Origin: Prevotella sp. UBA1104 | Lineage (GTDB): Bacteria > Bacteroidota > Bacteroidia > Bacteroidales > Bacteroidaceae | Length of the DNA stretch: 25,947 bases | Assembly: GCA_002314055.1 (NCBI GenBank) | Contig: DCBP01000076.1 | Coordinates: 1-25,947, forward strand | Direction: 5' to 3' | Shown: piece after piece, positions 1 to 8,115 of the stretch | Layout of the letters: the number at the start of each line of letters is the position of its first letter | How positions within the stretch are numbered: the stretch's first letter is position 1 | Notes under the pieces: generated by a model | What the model saw: only the letters and a program-made list of their open reading frames with translations | The model's database searches: none | Told to the model about the DNA's origin: nothing | Made by a program: the position numbers and the translations under genes

Positions 1-86
1 TGTTGTTTGTATAAACTAATTGTGAATAGCTACTTACAGATTAAGTAATGACAAATATGTAATGTTATGGCAATTAAAGGTAACTG

Positions 87-118
87 CTCCGCCCCCAGAG
101 GGGGAGGCGGGGGAGGGG
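87..118. repeat. GC-rich imperfect palindrome
   Basis: A block of C's and G's stands out in otherwise AT-rich sequence. Five C's (92-96), the loop AGA, and five G's (100-104) form a short hairpin, and more G-rich sequence follows to 118. It lies between whatever gene precedes the window and the terminator-like repeat at 127-185. It could be an intergenic palindromic repeat; its role is unknown. Confidence 0.45.
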
Positions 119-126
119 AAGATTAT

Positions 127-185
127 AAATCCTTCACCATAATCATCTGATAATAAGTATGTTACAACTACGGTGAAGGATTTTT
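127..185 (+). terminator. Probable terminator of a gene upstream of the window
   Basis: A perfect 12-bp inverted repeat (127-138 with 172-183) starts with AAATCC and ends with GGATTT, running into T's. The 33-nt loop is long for an intrinsic terminator. Because the ends are A/T-rich on both sides it could work in both directions. From 186 to about 450 I see AT-rich sequence with no convincing gene. Confidence 0.5.
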
Positions 186-450
186 GAATTTTAATCAATT
201 AAATTATGTTTCTTTGTCAATTTAGGTGGTGTTTTTAGACGAAGAATCTAAATTATAACATGCAACTTTCGCTTGTTAGAGACTGATAAATATAAAAAAT
301 ATGCTCAAGAAGACTCATTCTCTTGATATATATACATTACATCTCTGTAAACATTTCTTGTATCTATATGTTTTCTTTCGGAAAACACAACAAACAATAG
401 CTTTAAATGTTAAAAAAAAGACTACACATAAAGAATTTATATTAAAAATT

Positions 451-480
451 TTTGAGTCAGCCCAAAAAGTTGTACATTTG
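451..480 (+). promoter_or_regulatory. Bacteroidetes-type promoter for the accessory operon
   Basis: TTTG (451-454), an 18-bp spacer, then TACATTTG (473-480) match the known Bacteroidetes -33/-7 consensus (TTTG and TAnnTTTG). Transcription would begin near 486. That gives a leader of roughly 470 nt before the UpxY-like gene, holding the decayed ORF and the hairpins at 821-910. It is the best promoter seen ahead of the 958-10,114 gene train. Confidence 0.55.
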
Positions 481-483
481 TAG

Positions 484-775
484 CGGCTCTTAAATTTGTA
501 TGACGAATTCTATATAGCATTGGGAATACAAGAAGCCAACGCCGAGCTTAAAAAGAGATGCCGTAATGACTTCTCCGAATTAGGCGGGCATTGGGTGGGA
601 AAAGAGCCGAGACATAAAAGGCGTTTATCTGCGCTTTGTTCTTGACACATCGAATCTAGCAAATTCAAATATCAAAGTCTTGAACATAGTCGACGGTAGA
701 TGTCCCGGGTGTGATTACATCAATCCCGTTGAGACCTTTATAAACCCTGATATTGTATCAAAAAGATATGATTAA
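484..775 (+). pseudogene. Frameshifted remnant of a small protein gene
   Basis: Two adjoining frames read like real protein. The first (from 484, no ATG) includes YDEFYIALGIQEANAELKKR and reaches about 597. The second runs from about 599 to a TAA at 773-775 and includes KGVYLRFVLDTSNLANSN and GRCPGCDYINPVE. Removing one G from the G-rich stretch at 593-599 would join them. The composition (charged, few rare residues, a CPGC pair) is unlike random AT-rich sequence. I do not recognise the family. It lies just after the promoter at 451-480, so it may be the former first gene of the operon or a short remnant from another insertion. Confidence 0.5.
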
Positions 776-820
776 ATGATTTATGATGGTCTCTAAACGG
801 TGTTGTTTCTATATCGGCGT

Positions 821-910
821 GGGCTCTAACGTTGTCTGTTCAACTTTGATAGGCAGTGCTAGAGCCTCGATGTGTGGAATGGACAACAGAAAGGTTCCAC
901 GCTTTTTTTT
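821..910 (+). promoter_or_regulatory. Structured leader: two hairpins with complementary loops, then U8
   Basis: Hairpin 1 pairs GGCTCTA (822-828) with TAGAGCC (860-866). Hairpin 2 is an 8-bp stem with one G-U pair (872-879 with 895-902), followed by eight T's (903-910), so it looks like an intrinsic terminator. GTTGTC in the first loop (831-836) is the exact reverse complement of GACAAC in the second loop (882-887), so the loops could kiss. GTTG/CAAC (831-834, 841-844) is a competing inner stem. The element ends 48 nt before a UpxY/NusG-like gene, a family that acts by antitermination in the leader of its own operon. A regulated attenuator is therefore likely; a plain terminator of the decayed upstream ORF is the alternative. 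Confidence 0.6.
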
Positions 911-957
911 GTGTCTATAATCAACCGAATTCTGTCTAGAATAAAGTTAACGACTAT

Positions 958-1692
958 ATGAAAGTCGAAAAAAGTATACCGAAAAGTATACACACCCATG
1001 AAGGCGGTGAACAGCCTCCATGCATTGGATTTACCTCCAATGCCATCCCCGAAGCTCAAAGTAGAACGGAAACAGAGAGTTTACAAAGAGGGGTGTCCAC
1101 CCAAAGTACCCAATCGTCGATAATATCAAAAGCGAAATTTTCCAAGCACAATACTCCACAGTGGTATGTATTACGAACCACCTACGGCAGGGAGAAGAAA
1201 GCCTTCGATTACCTGAAAAACAAGGGGATTACAGTCTTCCATCCAACTCAAAAGACCGTAAGATTAATTAATGGCAAACGCAAGACATTAACTATATCCC
1301 TGCTACCCAACCTTTTCTTCGCTCATAGTACAGAAGAACAACTCAAGCCCTTTGTTTTCGATAACGTTAATCTTCCCTTTCTTCGCTTTTATTATCATTA
1401 CACACATATTGGCAATAGAATTGAGAGAACACCAATGATAATTCCTGACAATCAGATGAATAGTTTGAAAATAATCTGTTTGTCAAAAGTAGACAATGCT
1501 ATCATATCTTTAGTTGAAGTACCAAAGTTTCATAAAGGTCAACTAGTAAAGGTCGTAGACGGTGCATTCAAAGGAGTAATTGGAAGAGTTGCAAGGTGGC
1601 AAGGGCAGCAGAGAGTTGGAGTGATAATAGATGGATTAATGACTGCAGTAACCGCATATGTACCAACTGCATTTTGTGAAGAAATAAAATAA
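958..1692 (+). CDS. UpxY/NusG-like transcription antiterminator
   Basis: This 244-residue protein has a NusG N-terminal domain around residues 67-140, opening with WYVLRTTYGREKKAFDYL, and a KOW-type domain near residues 187-244 (KFHKGQLVKVVDGAFKGVIG). The first 65 residues are polar, Ser/Thr/Gln-rich and unconserved-looking, so the true start could lie later; ATG 958 is used because no better start is evident. Specialised NusG paralogs of this type (UpxY, LoaP) load RNA polymerase in the 5' leader of long operons and suppress termination; in Bacteroides they usually head capsule loci. Here no sugar genes follow. The terminator-like leader at 821-910 and the nine-gene train downstream suggest it controls the accessory operon. 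Family call is firm; target is inference. Confidence 0.85.
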   Translation: MKVEKSIPKSIHTHEGGEQPPCIGFTSNAIPEAQSRTETESLQRGVSTQSTQSSIISKAKFSKHNTPQWYVLRTTYGREKKAFDYLKNKGITVFHPTQKTVRLINGKRKTLTISLLPNLFFAHSTEEQLKPFVFDNVNLPFLRFYYHYTHIGNRIERTPMIIPDNQMNSLKIICLSKVDNAIISLVEVPKFHKGQLVKVVDGAFKGVIGRVARWQGQQRVGVIIDGLMTAVTAYVPTAFCEEIK

Positions 1693-1710
1693 TAATAAAC
1701 TTATCAGATT

Positions 1711-2787
1711 ATGAAAACAAAAATTCTTTGGCTTTTAGGATTTGTCGTAGCAGCGGCACTATCCTGTTGGGCAACAGCATCATCATTTCTCCTGATGATG
1801 CCTTCACTTTTCTCAGACAACCATATTGTTCGTACTATTATGGTATGGCTTATGGTATTTCTTATTTATTTGTTGGCATCTTGTGCGATGAAATGGGTAA
1901 TTGATGCATATAACAACACAGATGGTGCCGTAACACATGCCACGGCAAAGTTTTGGGGAGGAATCGCAACACTATGTGTTGCTTGGATTATACTTTCTTT
2001 CCCGACCAATGCTCATACTTTTTTCTATAAACTGAAAATAGGAGATGTCCTGACCGATGATTTATTGACGACAAAGAAATACAGCCAACAGCTTGTAGAT
2101 AGGGCTGTAGTAGACCCAGCTTACGAAGTTTTGGAAAAGAAGGTCCTTGCAGAATGGAAAAAGTTCGAGGATGAAGTGAAATCAGGAACTACGGGCAGTG
2201 GTATTGGTGAGTATGCCGCCTCACACGTATCAGAAATCAACAATAATATTTTACCTGCGGGTTATCAGGTTCCAATGCCCGTTAACACGAACATGGCTAG
2301 TGACTTGGAAAACACGAATATGCTGAATTTCTGGAGAGAAAAATATTTAGTTCCTGTATTGGAAAGGCTAAAATCAGACAAGTATTTGGTTAGTCAGCAA
2401 TTGTCGGATGCAGCCAAAACAGACGTACGTCATATAACGAAAATGGAGAAAGCCATCCGGGCTAAAGTACAAACGAACCAAATTTCTGAAGACGCATCAG
2501 AAGAACTCGTAACACAGGCAAACGGTGTTTTGAAAGCAGCATATTCTAATATAAACTCAGGAAAGAAATATGTAAAGTTTGATAATACAAAAGATAAAGA
2601 ACGCTATACTTCAGGAAAAGATGAAAACAAAGTATCACGTTTCATGAACCCATATTCAGTTCTTTATGATTTCATTACAGGAAAAATTCCAATAACATTT
2701 ATTTTCTGGTTAATTCTCTCATTAGTCATAGACTTGGCTGGTTTCTTCTTTTATTTCCAGTGGCAAGATAAAGAATACGAATATTAA
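1711..2787 (+). CDS. Four-TM membrane protein with large outside loop (unknown)
   Basis: I do not recognise this 358-residue protein. Hydrophobic segments lie at about residues 6-30, 40-62, 80-98 and 325-348. With the N-terminus inside, the stretch of about 220 residues between TM3 and TM4 would face the periplasm. That stretch is charged and mostly helical-looking, with MEKAIRAKVQTNQISEDASE near its middle. The short C-terminal tail (QWQDKEYEY) would be cytoplasmic. It starts 18 bp after the UpxY-like gene and ends 16 bp before the GTPase gene, so all three should be co-transcribed. A plausible job is membrane anchor or channel partner of the GTPase, but only gene order supports that. Confidence 0.75.
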   Translation: MKTKILWLLGFVVAAALSCWATASSFLLMMPSLFSDNHIVRTIMVWLMVFLIYLLASCAMKWVIDAYNNTDGAVTHATAKFWGGIATLCVAWIILSFPTNAHTFFYKLKIGDVLTDDLLTTKKYSQQLVDRAVVDPAYEVLEKKVLAEWKKFEDEVKSGTTGSGIGEYAASHVSEINNNILPAGYQVPMPVNTNMASDLENTNMLNFWREKYLVPVLERLKSDKYLVSQQLSDAAKTDVRHITKMEKAIRAKVQTNQISEDASEELVTQANGVLKAAYSNINSGKKYVKFDNTKDKERYTSGKDENKVSRFMNPYSVLYDFITGKIPITFIFWLILSLVIDLAGFFFYFQWQDKEYEY

Positions 2788-2803
2788 CAAAAATACTTAG
2801 AAA

Positions 2804-3766
2804 ATGGCAGAAAACTTTATAGGATTTGGAGAGTCAGCAAATAATGCCAATCCAATAAACACTAATGAAGCATCATCAACTACTTCAAAAGATGTTACGA
2901 CACCCGAAAACGATAATAACGAGAATGAGAACAATTTCAGCAGTATGGAAGAAAGAGATCCAACACCTTCGCACAAGATTGTGGTTCATGTAACAGACCA
3001 GCACGCACCTATTGTTATGTTCTTCGGTGCTCCAAGTAGTGGTAAAACCATGACATTGGTTCGCTTGGCAAAATATTTGCGCAATCACGGTTATACCCTT
3101 GAAGTAGACCCAAACTTTTGTACCACGGCATGGGAATACGAGAAAAATAAATTAAACTTCAATAGTATGCTCTCAACACAAGTTGCACTAAAAGGTACAG
3201 ACCATAATGATTTCCTTTTCATAAAGGTTAAGGATATTCAAGGAACTACAGTCTGCCAGATTTTGGAAGGAGCAGGCGAAGGGTATTTTCCGACATCAGT
3301 TCCACCAGGTTACGAACGTTCGAAAGTACCATTTCCAACATATATGTCGGAAGTTTTCGGAAGCAGGAACAAAAAAATCTGGGTATTTATAACAGAGCCA
3401 AACTGGGAAAGACCATATGCTGACAAAATGGAATATGTAGAAAGAATCAAATTTTGCAAAACCTCATATTCTGTTAGCAATGACAAATTTATACTTCTTT
3501 TCAACAAGGTAGACGACTTAGGTACAATAACGGAAAACAATGCGATAAAAGCATGTAACAATGAGTACGAAGGCCTTTTCAGTGCCTTTAAGAACCATTC
3601 TCCATTCGCATCTGTTTTTGGACCTAAATACACATTCAAGTTTGTCGGTTTCAGCACGGGGCACTATGGACTTGCAGGACCTGATGGTTCTAAACCTTAC
3701 ACTCCCAGTCGCGATAACTATCCTGCTACCCTTTGGGAAGCAATTTTAAAATCAATAAGGGGATAA
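2804..3766 (+). CDS. P-loop GTPase-like protein
   Basis: The 320-residue protein has a disordered Asn/Glu/Ser/Thr-rich N-terminus (1-58), then a nucleotide-binding core. Visible motifs are Walker A GAPSSGKT (75-82), a G3-like DIQG (144-147) after a beta strand (FLFIKVK), and G4 NKVD (234-237) after FILLF. A G5-like strand sits near residues 280-286 (FVGFSTG). The order and spacing fit a TRAFAC-type GTPase, with an insert between G3 and G4 bearing aromatic and Pro-rich sequence (YFPTSVPPGYERSKVPFP). No TM segment, so it is cytosolic or peripheral. The stop is four bases before the next gene. It resembles in outline the GTPases of the double-GTPase conflict systems described by Aravind's group, but I cannot confirm membership. 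Confidence 0.8.
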   Translation: MAENFIGFGESANNANPINTNEASSTTSKDVTTPENDNNENENNFSSMEERDPTPSHKIVVHVTDQHAPIVMFFGAPSSGKTMTLVRLAKYLRNHGYTLEVDPNFCTTAWEYEKNKLNFNSMLSTQVALKGTDHNDFLFIKVKDIQGTTVCQILEGAGEGYFPTSVPPGYERSKVPFPTYMSEVFGSRNKKIWVFITEPNWERPYADKMEYVERIKFCKTSYSVSNDKFILLFNKVDDLGTITENNAIKACNNEYEGLFSAFKNHSPFASVFGPKYTFKFVGFSTGHYGLAGPDGSKPYTPSRDNYPATLWEAILKSIRG

Positions 3767-3770
3767 TAAC

Positions 3771-5309
3771 ATGGAAGATTTAAAAATATATTTTCATGGT
3801 CGACCACAAGGGCAGAACATTTGGGGAGTTGGCAATGGGGATAATGCCGGGATTTATCTTAGCCAATGTCTGAACTGGAGCTACGGGAAAGGGATGTCTG
3901 GTTGCTTGGTAATAGACCATTGGAACGGCGACACTTATTATTCATACATTCATCGTACAAACGTGTTTGAAAAAGAAGGCCGAGACAATGCCTACTGTGC
4001 AATAACCCTACGTTTGCAACGAAAAGAATGTCACAATGTATCAACCCTTTACGAGCTGTTGGAGTCTGCATATAGTCAATTGGCAAATATAGCAGTAAAG
4101 ACAGTAGACAATGGAACTGGAAAATCTGAAACATTTTTGATCTCTACATTTTCAGAAATACAAGAATCACTTTCGGATATTTCTAAGAAGGTAATATTAA
4201 ACATAAATACTTTAGATAAGCTCAAGAACTCCATTTATCCGCTACAAGGGGTTGCCAACACTTCTGACCAAACTATACGGTATTCATTTGAAGAGATTGA
4301 CAGTCCCGCATTTAGAAAAGATTCCGTTCAGAACAGAATATTGATTTCAAAAGACATCAAGACTAAAGCTGTACAGCTCGACACCCGTTTGTCTGAACTT
4401 GAGAATGACAAGATAGATCTCAAGAAAAAACTGGAAGAAGTGAATAAACGGTATGTAGCCGCAATGGGAAAAGTCAATGAAAAAGAAGAGGAACTTAACA
4501 AAGTAAGAGAAGAAAACACTCGCCTTGTAAACGAAGAAAAGCAGAAGGTTAATATCAATTATAATGGAAAGAAATTATCCAATAGACGTGGAAAGCCTGT
4601 TAATCATAACGAGGAAGGAGCCTCACCGAATTTTACTGCCGGGTTTCAAAAAGGTTTTGAGAATGGTATTACGAACGATAGTGCATATAAACATAACGGC
4701 TCTTCATTTATTATACCGGAAGTATGGTATCGCAGGATTGTTCTTGCTTCCCTTTTTCTACTTATTGCTTGTTCTATTGTTATTCTTGGCAAAATGAGCA
4801 ACCAAACAAACTGCAATACAAACAATAATGATACCACCAAAACAAGCACTAACGATAGCGATACTATGGATGTAACCCCCACAGATGTTGGTAAGACCTA
4901 TGAAATCCGGATTTTTCCAAATCCCCAAGGTGATGTTTTGACAGTAGACAATGAATACACGTTAACTTTGTCCGATGATGCAAAATGCCAGTGGTACTAT
5001 AAATATGCCGGCAAGGAAAAAGACTTTCTTACCACGAACAGGATAACACCCAAGACACCTAATTCTACAATTACTGTCATTGCCGAGATTGATGGAGAAG
5101 AAGTTTCCACGAAAGACTTTAAGACAAGCGACAAACCAAAGTCTGAAAAGACAGTAGATAAAAAAGAAGTTGGTGGCAAAGGTATTGCACCGACACCGCA
5201 GAAGGATGGAGGACAAAAAGGCAAAACAGAAGAGTCATTGAACCCCAAAAAAGAGGCGCATGGGGCAGAAAACGAGACAACGCCCTCTGTAAACAGCTCA
5301 AAAAAGTAA
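3771..5309 (+). CDS. Coiled-coil single-TM adaptor, copy A
   Basis: Domains of this 512-residue protein in order: an N-terminal globular domain (about 1-150) starting with LKIYFHGRPQGQNIWG; a charged coiled coil (about 195-262, heptads such as LENDKIDLKKKLEEVNKRY); a polar linker; one TM segment (about 322-340, IVLASLFLLIACSIVILGK); an outside region with a beta-rich stretch (about 376-450); and a low-complexity Lys/Glu/Pro/Thr tail. No signal peptide, so the N-terminal domain should be cytoplasmic beside the GTPase encoded four bases upstream. The N-terminal domain and layout resemble the protein at 5827-6930. The function is unknown; a link between a cytosolic GTPase switch and the periplasm is inferred from topology. 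Confidence 0.75.
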   Translation: MEDLKIYFHGRPQGQNIWGVGNGDNAGIYLSQCLNWSYGKGMSGCLVIDHWNGDTYYSYIHRTNVFEKEGRDNAYCAITLRLQRKECHNVSTLYELLESAYSQLANIAVKTVDNGTGKSETFLISTFSEIQESLSDISKKVILNINTLDKLKNSIYPLQGVANTSDQTIRYSFEEIDSPAFRKDSVQNRILISKDIKTKAVQLDTRLSELENDKIDLKKKLEEVNKRYVAAMGKVNEKEEELNKVREENTRLVNEEKQKVNINYNGKKLSNRRGKPVNHNEEGASPNFTAGFQKGFENGITNDSAYKHNGSSFIIPEVWYRRIVLASLFLLIACSIVILGKMSNQTNCNTNNNDTTKTSTNDSDTMDVTPTDVGKTYEIRIFPNPQGDVLTVDNEYTLTLSDDAKCQWYYKYAGKEKDFLTTNRITPKTPNSTITVIAEIDGEEVSTKDFKTSDKPKSEKTVDKKEVGGKGIAPTPQKDGGQKGKTEESLNPKKEAHGAENETTPSVNSSKK

Positions 5310-5314
5310 GTTAA

Positions 5315-5824
5315 ATGAAGAATTTAAATTTGACAGCAATGGTATTATTTCTTGCCATAGCCACATCGTGCAGCAACGGCAAGAAAATGCCTCCAGTTCC
5401 GCTTGACGACGAGGATTCCGCCGTACGTGTTCCTTATAGTGAAAAATTTGGAGTAAAGACAATTCCAGTAAAGATCAACGGTGTGAGCATGGATATGATA
5501 TACGATACGGGATGTTCGGGATTACATCTTTCTCTGCATGAACTGCAGACAATGTACAAGAATGGGAATTTCTCGAATGATGACATCATTGATATAGAAC
5601 CGACCTTGATTGCAGACGGAAGCTTTGCGAAAAATGGGGTTGTGATAATCCGCAGCATTGAAATAGATGGAGACGGTGGAAAAATTGAAATCAAGAAACC
5701 TATAAGGGCAACTGTTTCGCTTAACCAAGTGGCTCCAGTCTTACTGGGAAACGGAGTTATTGACGAGATGGCATCTGTAAGTGTAGACAATATAAATAAA
5801 ACTATAAACTTCACTAAAGAATAA
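5315..5824 (+). CDS. Retropepsin-like aspartic protease lipoprotein
   Basis: The 169-residue protein begins with a lipoprotein signal (LFLAIATSC, lipid-modified Cys at 19). The mature part is a single retropepsin-like domain: IPVKINGVSMDMIYDTGCSG holds the catalytic DTG at 64-66, and the VLLGNGVIDEM segment near residues 147-157 corresponds to the conserved hydrophobic-Gly strand of clan AA proteases. With only one DTG it would act as a dimer. It sits five bases after copy A of the TM adaptors and two bases before copy B, so it is translationally tied to both and faces the same compartment as their outer domains. Possible substrates include those domains or the BACON protein; this is inference. 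Confidence 0.8.
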   Translation: MKNLNLTAMVLFLAIATSCSNGKKMPPVPLDDEDSAVRVPYSEKFGVKTIPVKINGVSMDMIYDTGCSGLHLSLHELQTMYKNGNFSNDDIIDIEPTLIADGSFAKNGVVIIRSIEIDGDGGKIEIKKPIRATVSLNQVAPVLLGNGVIDEMASVSVDNINKTINFTKE

Positions 5825-5826
5825 CC

Positions 5827-6930
5827 ATGATGACCTTTTACGTCTTCGGAAGATTCTCTGGCGGATACACTCAATATCCCAATGATATTCTGTATGAAGT
5901 TTTCCAAAAGATAATAACTGAAGCGAAAGCTGATACACAGGTTGCCATTCATAGGGATGGCAATCTGATGTATTATTGCTATCTGAGAAAATTCGGTGAA
6001 AATGAATGCATTGGATTCTGTGTATTGATCAGTGGAACATATGTTGAACAAGTATTATCGACGTTCGACATCTTTGAGAAACAAATAGAACAAATCGCAT
6101 ATAGGGGCAATATCCTACATCTTGATTCATACGGTAACCTTACATCTGACTTGTACCAGCTGTATGAACAGACCGAGGAAATCAATTTTATAACAGACGA
6201 GATTACTCGGCAGTTCTCAAATTTGACGAGCAAAAGGCCTCCATTGCCGCCATCAGACTATTCTGTGGCTTCACAAAGTGTCGCCACGTTTAGTTTGGAG
6301 GATGAATCCGACGACGTGTTGTATTCGTCTTACACCTTTGGATATACGTATATTCTGAAGGAGGATGACTATAATACAGAAAAGATGAATGCTTACCGAA
6401 GTACGCTGAAAAGACTTAATAAGGACAAAGATGAACTGAGCGACAAATGCAAAAGACTGGTGCAAGCTCTGGCAGCAGAGCGTAACAAACGGCGGAATCT
6501 CGTATGGGTTGGCGTATTGTCGATTGTCGTTATAATAATGGGGACGATTCTCTACAACAAGGTTCTTTTCCCATCAGAAGTTACACATTATGAAACAGGG
6601 GAGTTCGTTTATTACGGACCGCTTAAAGACGGGAAACCTAATGGTGTGGGGGTAGCGATATACCCCACAGACGACAAAGATGGGAGAAAATATTATATAG
6701 GAAACTTTGAGAATGGTGAGAGGCAAGACAGCGCAGCTGTTTTATTTTATCAGGATGGCGACTATTATTATGGTTCTATGTCTGGCGACAATTGGCAAAA
6801 GGGTATGCTATACATGAATTCCGACAATTCGCATTTTATCGGCAGATTCCAAGACAATAAACCTTATACTGGAAAATGGTATGACCACAGGTTATCTTAC
6901 AGACTAATAAAAGGAAGGAAAGAGTATTGA
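5827..6930 (+). CDS. Single-TM adaptor with MORN-like outer domain, copy B
   Basis: The 367-residue protein has an N-terminal domain (about 1-135) starting with TFYVFGRFSGGYTQYPND, a short polar linker, a coiled coil (about 185-223), one TM (about 226-245, VWVGVLSIVVIIMGTILYN), and an outer region with MORN-like repeats (YYGPLKDGKPNGVGVAIYP at about 262-280, then YYIGNFENG and HFIGRFQDNKPYTGKWY). The N-terminal domain looks related to that of the protein at 3771-5309: both open with a strand ending FGR/HGR, then a YY-x-Y strand, a NxC hydrophobic strand and a helix (QIEQIA against QLANIA). The outer domains are unrelated. It begins two bases after the protease gene. Confidence 0.75.
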   Translation: MMTFYVFGRFSGGYTQYPNDILYEVFQKIITEAKADTQVAIHRDGNLMYYCYLRKFGENECIGFCVLISGTYVEQVLSTFDIFEKQIEQIAYRGNILHLDSYGNLTSDLYQLYEQTEEINFITDEITRQFSNLTSKRPPLPPSDYSVASQSVATFSLEDESDDVLYSSYTFGYTYILKEDDYNTEKMNAYRSTLKRLNKDKDELSDKCKRLVQALAAERNKRRNLVWVGVLSIVVIIMGTILYNKVLFPSEVTHYETGEFVYYGPLKDGKPNGVGVAIYPTDDKDGRKYYIGNFENGERQDSAAVLFYQDGDYYYGSMSGDNWQKGMLYMNSDNSHFIGRFQDNKPYTGKWYDHRLSYRLIKGRKEY

Positions 6931-6932
6931 CA

Positions 6933-8072
6933 ATGAAAACAATAATAACAATAATTCTATACTTTATATGTTCTGTATCCTGTTACTCTCAAAAAAGAGC
7001 GACTATCGACAGAACTGCCAATAAGACTGCGGACACTACAATCAGATATACAAGAAAAGGCATAAAAAAGAGCAATGTTTCAAAGAATGGCAATGGAAAG
7101 TCTAAACGAGCCGCTAATCCAAAACGGCAGACAAAGATTAGCAGTCACAGGAACACCTTGTCATTGTCAACAGACTATCTTTCTTTTTCCGATACAGGCG
7201 GCAGGCAGACAATAATTGTAAGGTCAAGTTCTCCGTGGAGAATAGGGACACAGACATACAATTGGGGACACCTGTTGATAAGTGGCAATACTATTTATGT
7301 ACGGCTTGATGCCAACATGTCTTCAGGTTCAAGAACCGACTACTTTACTGTAAAATCAGGAAATATAGAGAGGAGGGTAAACATTTCACAGTCAGGAAAA
7401 TCAATTGTATATTACAGTCGAACCGACAATTATCTAAAAGTTGACGGCACGACATCTAACAAAAGGAAATGCTTTGGCGAGTCAGGCGGAAGAGAATATT
7501 ATAATGTGAGTACAAGCTCGTCTGCGTATGGAATATGGGGAGTTCCGTCTTGGTGCAGTATAGAGAATAAAACTTCTTCTGGATTCACGTTGGTATGTGA
7601 GAAGAATCCTTACAGAACTTCAAGAAGCGATTATATGAAAGTTATGGCTGCCGGAAAAGAGGTACGTATCAATATCGAGCAGGAAGCAAAAACCGGTCCG
7701 TCGGCATCAATAACAAGCGTGGAGCAAGTGCATAATGTTGTAAATGGATATCAAAAGGGCATGAATATTAATTTAAAATTTAATGTAAGTGGGATGTATG
7801 GCAGAAAGGTTAAAGCTACGGCATGGTTTTATTATGCAGACAATACCACGCAACTAAACAATGGTTATGGTGGACAGGTAAACGTTTCAAGGTCTATGAG
7901 CTTAAATTACGAGGATGCAACATGCACCATGACTTTGTTCATGCCATACCTCGGTCTCAATATGGCACCAGGTTTCAGCGGAAATTTGTCTTTCGATGTA
8001 ATCATTACTGACAGCTCTGGTAACAGGCTCGCGAGGCAAGACAATAATAGCTTTACATATTCAAAATATTAA
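6933..8072 (+). CDS. Secreted protein with two BACON domains
   Basis: The start is placed at ATG 6933; a TTG six bases upstream is in frame but overlaps the preceding stop and is less likely. The 379-residue product has a signal peptide (IITIILYFICSVSC), possibly a lipobox at the CYS. A basic linker (about 25-70) precedes a typical BACON domain (about 72-153: LSLSTDYLSFSDTGGRQTI, SSSPWRI, ending RRVNISQSG). A second BACON-like repeat follows (about 163-252: GGREYYNVSTSS, VPSWCSI, ending EVRINIEQEA). The C-terminal 125 residues form a beta-rich domain resembling one found on other Bacteroidales surface proteins. BACON domains are usually surface carbohydrate- or mucin-binding modules in Bacteroidetes. 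Its place in the operon suggests it is the outermost component. Confidence 0.8.
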   Translation: MKTIITIILYFICSVSCYSQKRATIDRTANKTADTTIRYTRKGIKKSNVSKNGNGKSKRAANPKRQTKISSHRNTLSLSTDYLSFSDTGGRQTIIVRSSSPWRIGTQTYNWGHLLISGNTIYVRLDANMSSGSRTDYFTVKSGNIERRVNISQSGKSIVYYSRTDNYLKVDGTTSNKRKCFGESGGREYYNVSTSSSAYGIWGVPSWCSIENKTSSGFTLVCEKNPYRTSRSDYMKVMAAGKEVRINIEQEAKTGPSASITSVEQVHNVVNGYQKGMNINLKFNVSGMYGRKVKATAWFYYADNTTQLNNGYGGQVNVSRSMSLNYEDATCTMTLFMPYLGLNMAPGFSGNLSFDVIITDSSGNRLARQDNNSFTYSKY

Positions 8073-8115
8073 TGTTTATCAGTTGTGCCCGACACAAAAC
8101 TAAGGGTGTATAAAA

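Noticed and set aside
301..483. 60-residue ORF starting MLKKTHSLDIY
   Set aside because: AT-rich, no family features, and it contains the promoter at 451-480; most likely non-coding.
2804..3766. ATPase of a secretion system or AAA+ protein
   Set aside because: NKVD and DIQG indicate guanine-nucleotide specificity; no Walker B acid pair or sensor motifs are evident.
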